A stretch of 64,000 nucleotides of DNA from Candidatus Latescibacterota bacterium (GTDB lineage: Bacteria; Latescibacterota; UBA2968; UBA8231): positions 1-64,000 of the forward strand of contig JAJDUT010000013.1 of NCBI GenBank assembly GCA_022826515.1, read 5' to 3'. This document shows positions 7,318-14,789 of this stretch, piece after piece. Numbering within the stretch: the stretch's first letter is position 1; each line of letters begins with the position of its first letter. A model generated the notes under the pieces. The model was not told the origin of the DNA and did no database searches. It saw only the letters and a list, made by a program, of their open reading frames with translations. The position numbers were made by a program, and so were the translations under genes.

Positions 7318-10002
7318 TTAATACACTACCCCAACTAGGCGAACAGCCGAGTTGTCATCCCCTGCGTCGTCATCTACCTCGATACGGGCGAGGTAAAGGC
7401 CCGGAGACACTAACGTTCCCCCTTCGTCCCGTCCGTCCCAGGCAAGGCTATACAGCCCATTCGCCATATTGCGCCTCTCGGAAAGACGCCTCACTTCCCT
7501 ACCTGCCAAGTCGTATAAATACACCGCTACTTGCCGGGCTACATTGACTTTGAGCACGGCAAACGAAAAGACAGCCGCGTCGTTAATGCCGTCGCCATTT
7601 GGGGTAAAAGTGGCGGGATCTACCTCGATTGTCCCGATCTGCCCGCGGCGGGCAGTCGTCAATACTGTCAACCCCTCACCAGCGGCTAATTCATCTCCTA
7701 CCGGGTCCGCTGGATCCACCCTCTGCCAGTTATCTGCTTGAGTCGAGCGCCCAACTTCGGCTGCAAAAGTGGCACCGCTCAAGAAGACGCGCGACGAAAA
7801 AGAGACCCGCACAATATCCGCACTGCCTCGCCGTAGTATTCTTGGCAAGCCGAGTTGCAGCGTATCACTTGCCACCTTAGTCAAGTCCAGTTCCTCCCCC
7901 GCTCCATTTTCAAAACGGCCTTTTTCCACCTCGGCAAATATTTCCTCACTGCCGGCGGCAAACTCGCTTTCGTCTCCTAAACTCACTTGGCGCAGTTCAA
8001 TATTCGCTCGCGAAGGCGCGACGAGACGGATGCGGTCGAATCCCGGGTCTCGAGCAGCAAAGGAGGGGCGGATAAAGAGGTCGAAATCCGTGAGCTCGCC
8101 ACTGGGAACATCTCGCTTGGGCTCTATCTCCCCAGCGATGCGATCCACCAGCGGCGCGGTGAAATGGATCTGGATCGACTCTAAGCTGGCGGCCACTGCC
8201 GCGTCTTCGCTGAGCAGTCTCGCCTGGATCATCATATAGCGCCGGGGATTGGGGGAACGTATGACTTCGCCCGGTTTGACGTAGACTTGACTCCAGTTGC
8301 TCCAGCCCGGTCCCGGCAGGAACTCGGTAAGGATGTCCCCCTGGTAGAAAGACGGTTGCTTCTCGTATTCTTCTTTGTTGGCTACTTCCGTGCCATCTTT
8401 TTTGAAATAGCGGTTTACTTCGCGCAGATCGTTTCCCGTGCGAGTGCGGATCTCCACCGCCGTGCCCGAGGGGGTGTCGGCTTCCCAGTCGATGGTCGTC
8501 AGCGTCTTGGAACTTCCCAAATCAATGAGGTCGGAAGTCATCTCGAGGATCGGTAGGTGTCCGTTGGCAAAAACTTGGATTTCGGTTACCGTGCTCAGTA
8601 TCCGGTGCCCTTCATGGGCCCTAGTGCGGCGAGCAATATCTAGGTTGCGGAATTCCAAAAAGCGTATTGGGCGCGGCTCGAAGTGATCCTCGAACAGCCG
8701 CGTATTCTGGTTTAACTGCCGCGTCTCACCACTCAATTCCTCCCAGATCAAACTGCCATCGGGTGCCAGCGAGCCGTCCGAACCGCGCAATATATAGCCA
8801 ATCAGGTTTCTGCCTCCGACGCGGGTAATAATGCGCACGGCATGGACCAAAAAGTGAGAGCCTAGATTCACGTTCAACAGACCCCACTCAGCAGTCTCTC
8901 CGGTGGGAAAGTAAACCATGCCCTGCCACTCGGTGCGCACGTTGCCGTCAACGGCAAGTTCAGGCGAAGAATTGGGATTGACATCGTGTAAATTACCGCC
9001 GCGCTCTACGATTCCCAAGGCAATGTTCTCACCTATAGTCCACACTTCCACCTCGGCGAGTTGGGGCCGTTCGCGGCGGTAATAGCGCACCCCACCCTGC
9101 TGCTCAAGTGGCAACTGATCGTAGCGCTCGGCCGTTACTAGACGCTCTTCGCTGGCGATTTTCCAGACGTATTCCACCGCGCCTTGGTTCTCTGCTGTCA
9201 ACGCCTGATACTCCTCGGCAGAGAGCTGTTGCGCCCGTTCGCCATTGGTGGCCGTGGCCGCGACGCGCAGGTACTGCATAATGCGGCCGGTCCACTCTTC
9301 TGTATGGGTGCCCAGTGGTGCGAGGTCGAACTCAAAGACTCGCTGGTCGCGATTGGGTTGGGTAGTGCCGCCCACTATAGTGTAGTCCAAGGCACCGCTG
9401 CGGTCAGCCGTGCCAAAGGGATTTTGTCCCCCTGCCGAATGCACCCTGAATTGCAAAAACGGATCCCCTTCTTCGGCAAAGCGCACAACGACCTTGGTGG
9501 CCGATACCAGACGGCCAAGATCAATCTCCAACACCCAGTCCCGCAGGGGATCAGCCGAGTCCGGTTCCCAAGCTGTAGTCGGATTTGCGTCAATGGCCCG
9601 CTCCGCTAGCTGCGGATTTGAACCAGCCCTTTTGATACCCCCGCGCGCCAGCAGATTGTTGTTTTCATCCTTGAACGAATTGGCGTACTGATCTTGCAAG
9701 TTGCCATCGATGGGATAGCTGAAGTCGGCCACATTCAATACGGCGTTGTGCGGGACTTGTATGAATCTGGACTGCACCGATCCAGACGGCGTTATGGTCA
9801 CCATATCGCTCGGGAACTCCCAAGCCTGCCAATGCGCTTGGGTCCGCACCTCCACCCGGTCCGCACCCAAACTGTAACCCTTCGACTGGGCCCATACTCC
9901 GTTTAGAGCCATAGGAAGAAAAAGGGCTACAAAACAGAGCGTCAATCTCCTCGCGGCTGTCTCCAAAATCATCGAGTACTGTGCAAGTAAACGGTGTCCC
10001 AT
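7318..10002 (-). CDS. Secreted discoidin-like protein with FlgD-type C-terminal tail (paralogue 1)
   Basis: The 894-residue exported protein has an N-terminal signal peptide (hydrophobic core about 20-38, ending VWAQ). Two F5/8-type-C (discoidin)-like segments lie at about 120-250 and 325-480 (for example ERAIDANPTTAWEPDSADP and ELAVDGNVRTEWQG). A region shared with two paralogues follows (about 490-750: DLIDLGSSKTLTTIDWE, then LVDRIAGEIEP). The C-terminal FlgD-Ig-like domain is at about 793-894 (TFTPNGDGINDA, AWDGRDEGG, SPGLYLARIE, ending GVVY). Three copies of a short Y..L....QG motif are at about residues 262, 291 and 543. Such tails act as surface-sorting or assembly domains in FCB bacteria, so a surface location is inferred. 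The gene follows the PpiC lipoprotein gene by 36 bp. Confidence 0.85.
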   Translation of the reverse strand: MGHRLLAQYSMILETAARRLTLCFVALFLPMALNGVWAQSKGYSLGADRVEVRTQAHWQAWEFPSDMVTITPSGSVQSRFIQVPHNAVLNVADFSYPIDGNLQDQYANSFKDENNNLLARGGIKRAGSNPQLAERAIDANPTTAWEPDSADPLRDWVLEIDLGRLVSATKVVVRFAEEGDPFLQFRVHSAGGQNPFGTADRSGALDYTIVGGTTQPNRDQRVFEFDLAPLGTHTEEWTGRIMQYLRVAATATNGERAQQLSAEEYQALTAENQGAVEYVWKIASEERLVTAERYDQLPLEQQGGVRYYRRERPQLAEVEVWTIGENIALGIVERGGNLHDVNPNSSPELAVDGNVRTEWQGMVYFPTGETAEWGLLNVNLGSHFLVHAVRIITRVGGRNLIGYILRGSDGSLAPDGSLIWEELSGETRQLNQNTRLFEDHFEPRPIRFLEFRNLDIARRTRAHEGHRILSTVTEIQVFANGHLPILEMTSDLIDLGSSKTLTTIDWEADTPSGTAVEIRTRTGNDLREVNRYFKKDGTEVANKEEYEKQPSFYQGDILTEFLPGPGWSNWSQVYVKPGEVIRSPNPRRYMMIQARLLSEDAAVAASLESIQIHFTAPLVDRIAGEIEPKRDVPSGELTDFDLFIRPSFAARDPGFDRIRLVAPSRANIELRQVSLGDESEFAAGSEEIFAEVEKGRFENGAGEELDLTKVASDTLQLGLPRILRRGSADIVRVSFSSRVFLSGATFAAEVGRSTQADNWQRVDPADPVGDELAAGEGLTVLTTARRGQIGTIEVDPATFTPNGDGINDAAVFSFAVLKVNVARQVAVYLYDLAGREVRRLSERRNMANGLYSLAWDGRDEGGTLVSPGLYLARIEVDDDAGDDNSAVRLVGVVY

Positions 10003-10038
10003 AACCTATTGTCCTAAAAGACGTACCTACGTATCTCC

Positions 10039-11778
10039 CTAACCATCGCCCTTGGTTGGGGCTTCCCGTGCATGGCGCTGTAGGAACGTATCGGGTAGGG
10101 CCGCCGCCAATGCGCTGTCAGATACGGCGACCCGCTCTTGGTACTTGTCCAGCAAGTCATCTATCAATTCCTCGAACAGTTGCTCTCGCTTCTCTCCGCG
10201 CACCAAAGCCCGCGCCTTTTTCTCGACTTGAAAAAAGGGAGATACTTCCCCTCCCTGGCGGTTGAGAACTTTGAAAATGCTGTATCCGCCTTCAACGTGC
10301 TCCGGGCCGGTGATTTTGTCGAGATCGGCCGCTTTTACTGCCTTGAAGAGCCTCGGCAGAGTCAACCGCTCGTACTCGCCCAAATGCACCAAGCCGTCTT
10401 CTTCCCGCATACCTTGGCGGATGGTGTGCTTTTGGGCGAGCATTCCGAGGGTCGCGCCTTGTTCGATGGCGCGCAGCAAACCAACGGCTTCCACCTCGGT
10501 CTCAACCAACACTTCAACGACGATGTATTGGGCCGGTTCCCTGAACCAATCCTCATTGTCCTCGTAAAAATCCCTAGCTTCTTCCAAGCTCGCCTCGGAT
10601 TGGTCAACGACCTCTTCTTGGCGTAGCTGTTTAATCATGAATTCCGTGCGTATTTCCTGCAATCGCTGTTGTCCATCCGCCATCTCCTCTAACCCGGCCC
10701 GCTGCGCCGCCTCTGCCAACAAAACCGGTGTCAAGACCAGCTCCCTCGCTGTATCAACCACCTCGGCACTGTCCCGTACCCCCCAGCCGGACAAGGCCCG
10801 CATATCCCCCCACAGAGCATTGAGGTAATCTCCCAGAGATATCTGCCCTCCCTTATAGGTGAAGAGGGGCTGGTCCGCCTCCTCGTCGGCCAGATGGGTG
10901 AGGCGCAACCGGGTGTGGAGTGTCGCTTTATTCAATAGAAGCTCCAATCCCTCTGGCACCAGCTGCACGTCCAGCTTGCGGGTAAGGGACGCGATTTCCG
11001 CTCTTTCCTGCTCTAGTCGCTTGCGTTCGTAGAGCATATTGCGAATCTGCTGTCGTTTTTCTTCCAACGGCACGGGCTGATCCTGGAGGAAACGCACGAT
11101 TTGGTAGCGCGTGCCCATGGGCAGAATCGGCGATAGCTGTCCGTTCGGCAGACTGCGAAACAGCTCGTCTGGAATCTGCAACCTGCGCGCCTGCTCCAGA
11201 TCGATAAATCCCAATATGCCTCCTTGGGCAGCCGACCGTTCGTCTATCGTATATTCGGCAGCCAGTTGGGCAAAATCCCCGCCCGCTGCAAGTTGCTCAT
11301 AGATTTGCTGTGCCGTGCTGTCGTCTTCCACTAGAATACCTGCCATCTGGCGCTTGCGGTCTAGGCCACTGCGGGCGAAATAGTCGCGTATCTCCTCCTC
11401 AGAAACCTGCACGTTGGGCACCAGTGCGATCTGGCGATAGGTATCGACCAAGTGCTGACGCCAATACTGCATCGCCTTAGTCTGGACCACCTGAGCGGTG
11501 TCCAATCCCCGCTCTTTGGCCTCTATTACGATCAGGTACTTGCCCAGCAGACTGCGCAGGTAGCGCTTCCGCACTGGGGCATCCTGTCCCTGCAGGCGCA
11601 AAGACTGGGGCATCTGGACGACAAAATCGCGCATCTCGGCAACCGAGATGGAAGTGGAATCAATGCGCGCCACCACACCGGGTTCAAGGACGATCTCCGC
11701 ACTCGGAGAACACGCCGTGAGACTCCACATGAGTACCAACCCGCATCCTTGCCAAATCCATGGTTTTCTATTGCTCAT
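10039..11778 (-). CDS. PpiC/SurA-type peptidyl-prolyl isomerase lipoprotein
   Basis: The 579-residue protein starts with a lipoprotein signal peptide whose lipobox is LTAC (Cys about 23), so it should be a lipid-anchored periplasmic protein. A SurA-N-like helical region (about 40-120, with VARIDSTSISVAEMRDFV) is followed by a parvulin domain at about 125-235 (VSEEEIRDYFA, DFAQLAAEYTIDERSAAQGGILGFI). A second, less clear chaperone/parvulin-like region lies at about 390-530 (QYIVVEVLV, GMLAQKHTIRQGM, GGYSIFKVLNRQ). Related proteins help outer-membrane and surface proteins fold. Its position between two FlgD-tail proteins and downstream of a putative outer-membrane protein suggests it serves this cluster. 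The ATG at 11778 lies eight bases after the upstream stop. Confidence 0.88.
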   Translation of the reverse strand: MSNRKPWIWQGCGLVLMWSLTACSPSAEIVLEPGVVARIDSTSISVAEMRDFVVQMPQSLRLQGQDAPVRKRYLRSLLGKYLIVIEAKERGLDTAQVVQTKAMQYWRQHLVDTYRQIALVPNVQVSEEEIRDYFARSGLDRKRQMAGILVEDDSTAQQIYEQLAAGGDFAQLAAEYTIDERSAAQGGILGFIDLEQARRLQIPDELFRSLPNGQLSPILPMGTRYQIVRFLQDQPVPLEEKRQQIRNMLYERKRLEQERAEIASLTRKLDVQLVPEGLELLLNKATLHTRLRLTHLADEEADQPLFTYKGGQISLGDYLNALWGDMRALSGWGVRDSAEVVDTARELVLTPVLLAEAAQRAGLEEMADGQQRLQEIRTEFMIKQLRQEEVVDQSEASLEEARDFYEDNEDWFREPAQYIVVEVLVETEVEAVGLLRAIEQGATLGMLAQKHTIRQGMREEDGLVHLGEYERLTLPRLFKAVKAADLDKITGPEHVEGGYSIFKVLNRQGGEVSPFFQVEKKARALVRGEKREQLFEELIDDLLDKYQERVAVSDSALAAALPDTFLQRHAREAPTKGDG

Positions 11779-11786
11779 GTCTGCGA

Positions 11787-13637
11787 TCAGTACGCTAGAG
11801 CGATAGCCCCCAATCGCTCCTCCCGACCACTACCCGCCTCTACCACGACGCGGTAAATGTATAGTCCTGGATCTACCAATTCGCCTTGGTCATCCCGCCC
11901 GTCCCAAGCAGTCTGATAAAGCGCGCTACCCCCCTCCCCAGCGCCCAAAGTGCGCACTCGGTTTCCCGCCAGCGTGTAGATTTCCGTCTCAAGAGGCACG
12001 GCATCGGTCAGGCGCAGTAATGTATAGGAGAACTGCACTTGATCGTTGACGCCGTCGCCATTGGGTGAAAACGGGTTGGGCACCACCTGCACGGCACTGA
12101 GCAGACCGCCCTTGAGCGGCGTGCGGACGTTCAAGGCGTCACTCAACAACTCGCTTATAGCATCTCCGGGGATCACGCTCTGGGGCACTTCGTCGCTGTC
12201 CGCATCCGACACCGCGCCGTTGAAGGCCGTTCCGTAGTTGAAGACCCGGGCGTCAAAATCTACTTCTAACAACGTCTGATCTTGGTCGATGCGATCAAAT
12301 TGAACGGCAAACTGGTGGGGATCTGCCGGATCAAAGCTCGGGGTAAAATCGACCACCTCGCGGTCGATGCGCACCTCGTGGATGGCCTCCAGACGGGCGG
12401 ACGTGCTTACTGCGAAAACATTGAAACCCGCTTGCTCCGCCTCCAGTCGGGTTCGCACCGCATAGGTGAACCGCACCGGATCGGCCGACTCTACAAAAGG
12501 AGGGTAGATTTCGCCAATCGCCTCGGAGACTACAGGTGGTTGGGAAAATTCAAAAAACAGCGAGTCAATCTGGCCTCCCGCCAATCTGGCAGAGGAAAAA
12601 GCGACGTGTAACTGCACATACTGCCGGGGGCTGGGAGAGCGAATCTGGATACCGGCGAGTCCGTCCACATATTCATAGGTGTGCCATACGCTCCAGTTTT
12701 CCAGATCCTGGGTAATGCTCCCCTGCACGTTCTGGGGCATGGCTTCGTAATTTTTGCGGCTCATGGGTTGGCCATTGGCCCCGAACGGCACTTCCTCTCC
12801 ACCCACCCCGGTCTTGCGCCAATAAACCTCGGGCTGGTCATCGCTGCCGCTGCGGCTCTGGATGACTATTTTCGCTTCTGGGTCGAGTTGGCCGTTCCAC
12901 CAAATGCGTCCCAAACTGGATGCTCGTCCCAAATCGATCGGATCGGACAGAAATGAGGCTTGGGGAACAAACCCCTGACCGTACACCTCAAACTCGGCCA
13001 CTTCCCAAGTCTCCCCCACTTCCAAGGGATGGAGATAGACGTGGCGTGCTATCCGGGGTTCGATATCCAGTTCTACTACCGGGTTCAAGTTGTCCTTCTC
13101 GTCGTGAACCAAGGTCCAGATGAGATTCCCTTTTTCGTTTTTGCTCTCTTCCCTGCCGTCGTTGATAGAAAGCCTAAATTGGCGAATCTTGTGCCCCGGA
13201 TGATCGGCGCGGGTTGCAAAACGAACCCTTTCGATGGGGAATGGTGCCCCCAAGTCGAAGAACATCGGCGTAGTATAGAAGAATCCAGGGCCGCGGAAGA
13301 AGTTGATGCGCGGCGGATGCACAAAAGCCGTACTAGAATCGCCATCTACTATCAACACGCGCTCTTCTAGCCAATTAGCTGGCAGGGTGTAAATGCTCAC
13401 CAAGCTGGTAATGTCGCCATTTCGCTCGCCCATCGAGGCAACCAGATTCTCGCCACTTTCAGCGCTGAACGGGCGGATGGCCCCCGGCACTTTTGCCACA
13501 TCGATAGAACTCAGCGTGCCGCTTTCACTCCAAAGGTTTCCAGCGTGGCCCCCCAGTTGGTAAAATTGGCGCGCCTCGGCCCGATAGCCCACTCCCATCC
13601 CTAACACGGCCAGGACTATAATCAGCACCTGTCTCAT
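11787..13637 (-). CDS. Secreted discoidin-like protein with FlgD-type C-terminal tail (paralogue 2)
   Basis: The exported protein is about 616 residues and its signal peptide reads MRQVLIIVLAVLGMGVGYRA. A discoidin-like segment (about 95-225: IVDGDSSTAFVHP, RVRFATRADHPGHKIRQF) is followed by the shared middle (FVPQASFLSDPIDLG, SLGRIWWNG), one Y..M....QG motif, and the shared VSEAIGEIYPPFVES region. The C-terminal FlgD-like domain has PNPFSPNGDGVND, AWDGRDDQGELV and DPGLYIYRV, ending IALAY. The ATG at 13637 is strongly supported by AAGGAGG six bases upstream; an in-frame TTG at 13664 is unlikely. The following PpiC gene starts eight bases after its stop, so the two are coupled. Role: probably a cell-surface or matrix protein; the ligand is unknown. 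Confidence 0.87.
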   Translation of the reverse strand: MRQVLIIVLAVLGMGVGYRAEARQFYQLGGHAGNLWSESGTLSSIDVAKVPGAIRPFSAESGENLVASMGERNGDITSLVSIYTLPANWLEERVLIVDGDSSTAFVHPPRINFFRGPGFFYTTPMFFDLGAPFPIERVRFATRADHPGHKIRQFRLSINDGREESKNEKGNLIWTLVHDEKDNLNPVVELDIEPRIARHVYLHPLEVGETWEVAEFEVYGQGFVPQASFLSDPIDLGRASSLGRIWWNGQLDPEAKIVIQSRSGSDDQPEVYWRKTGVGGEEVPFGANGQPMSRKNYEAMPQNVQGSITQDLENWSVWHTYEYVDGLAGIQIRSPSPRQYVQLHVAFSSARLAGGQIDSLFFEFSQPPVVSEAIGEIYPPFVESADPVRFTYAVRTRLEAEQAGFNVFAVSTSARLEAIHEVRIDREVVDFTPSFDPADPHQFAVQFDRIDQDQTLLEVDFDARVFNYGTAFNGAVSDADSDEVPQSVIPGDAISELLSDALNVRTPLKGGLLSAVQVVPNPFSPNGDGVNDQVQFSYTLLRLTDAVPLETEIYTLAGNRVRTLGAGEGGSALYQTAWDGRDDQGELVDPGLYIYRVVVEAGSGREERLGAIALAY

Positions 13638-13674
13638 CCAGTGCCTCCTTTGCTCGGTCGCCAACTAAGAGAAC

Positions 13675-13706
13675 GGCGGGATTTACAGTCGCCCGTAAAT
13701 CCCGCC
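13675..13706. terminator. Perfect 12-bp stem-loop between two envelope genes
   Basis: GGCGGGATTTAC (13675-13686) and GTAAATCCCGCC (13695-13706) form a perfect 12-bp stem with an 8-base loop. It sits 50 bp after the stop of the CBM9-like gene and 38 bp before the start of paralogue 2, all on the minus strand. No T-run follows, so it may partly attenuate read-through or protect the upstream mRNA 3' end rather than act as a full intrinsic terminator. Confidence 0.55.
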
Positions 13707-13755
13707 TGAAACTATCCTCCAACTTCTACGGCACAGGCAGTCGAGTCGGCCTTAC

Positions 13756-14628
13756 TCAGAAGGAGGACTTGATCTGGCCCCAAGTGCTGGCCTCAACTCC
13801 GGTCGCGCTGGCCTCGGGCAACCCCTCTTCGATGGGTGCCAACAGATAGTCGCCGAACTGATCGGCATCCCTAGAAGCCCCTACGCCACCAAAACCAGAC
13901 CAATAGGCATCGTCGTACGAGCCGGGATCGGCATCCTTGTCGCCCCAGTTGACCTCTATACCGACAACGGTACCTTCGACCCAATTGTGTTGAACGCTCT
14001 GGTCGGCACCGTCGGGATGGATGTCATCAAAGGGCACAATGGAGTATTCGCCGAACATTTCGGCTGGTTCCTGAGTATTGACGTCGCCACGGAGAAACTT
14101 GCCCGCCCACTCCACGTAAGGAGGCTCGCCTGCCCAGGCTTTGGTGCCATCAATAATCCGGGTATAGTAACCGGACGAGCTGAAAATTGGGCCGGCCAGA
14201 TCGTAGCGTTGAGCTTGGGCGCTGGCCCAGCGGGTCTCGAAATCATCTCCCTGGTCGAAGCCGCGAAAGATCCCGCCGGAGTGGTCCCAATCTGTAGTCG
14301 TCGACCACTTCTCGGTGTCATTGATGTAGTCGTCGGCAACCCAAGCTGAAAAATAGGCCTTGCCGTCGTTGATGTTGTAGCCCCAGATGAGCGAGGCATT
14401 GAAGTCGCTCAGATCCATGGGCGCGCCGAACTGGTTGAACATGGTTTCGGCTTTGATCTTGTACACATCGGAAACAATGTCCCAGTCCGACATATCGCCG
14501 TCCAGCACGGGCGTCAGGTGATCTGGGAACTGGAACATGAACTTCATCTCCCCTTGGTGGCCAAAAGCCGAGCCGACCATGAGGGCCGATACCAGTAAAA
14601 CAATTGATAGCTTATTGATCCTCTTCAT
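13756..14628 (-). CDS. Secreted CBM9/DOMON-like protein
   Basis: The 290-residue exported protein has a clear signal peptide (KRINKLSIVLLVSALMVGSAFG). The mature start contains a typical CBM9-like opening, TPVLDGDMSDWD, followed by strands such as LIWGYNINDGKAYFSAWVADDY and VVGIEVNWGDKD that fit a carbohydrate- or heme-binding beta-sandwich (CBM9/DOMON superfamily). No catalytic domain is present, so it may be a periplasmic or surface binding protein. The ATG at 14628 has AGAGGTG five bases upstream. It has its own promoter candidate at 14741-14769 with a palindrome in the spacer, giving a leader of about 100 nt. It lies between the large outer-membrane-like gene and the FlgD-tail gene and is probably part of the same envelope function. 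Confidence 0.82.
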   Translation of the reverse strand: MKRINKLSIVLLVSALMVGSAFGHQGEMKFMFQFPDHLTPVLDGDMSDWDIVSDVYKIKAETMFNQFGAPMDLSDFNASLIWGYNINDGKAYFSAWVADDYINDTEKWSTTTDWDHSGGIFRGFDQGDDFETRWASAQAQRYDLAGPIFSSSGYYTRIIDGTKAWAGEPPYVEWAGKFLRGDVNTQEPAEMFGEYSIVPFDDIHPDGADQSVQHNWVEGTVVGIEVNWGDKDADPGSYDDAYWSGFGGVGASRDADQFGDYLLAPIEEGLPEASATGVEASTWGQIKSSF

Positions 14629-14740
14629 TGCAACACCTCTTTTTCAGTTAGTGAGTGGATACGTGTGTCTTTGCTGCCCCAATCGGGGGTAAAACGACGA
14701 CTGTTTTTTCTCCTCCTTTCGACTGCCAACAGATCGCCAT

Positions 14741-14769
14741 GTTATATCACTGCAATCTCAGTGATTCAA
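14741..14769 (-). promoter_or_regulatory. Sigma-70-type promoter with palindrome filling the spacer
   Basis: On the minus strand, TTGAAT (14764-14769) and TATAAC (14741-14746) are separated by exactly 17 bases. The inverted repeat TCACTG-N6-CAGTGA (14747-14764) fills the spacer, as expected for an operator whose protein blocks or twists the promoter. It would drive the CBM9-like gene that starts at 14628. The rest of 14629-14789 shows only a small CCCC-AATC-GGGG hairpin (14677-14689). Confidence 0.6.
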
Positions 14770-14789
14770 CTTTGCGAGCGTCAAACCCA

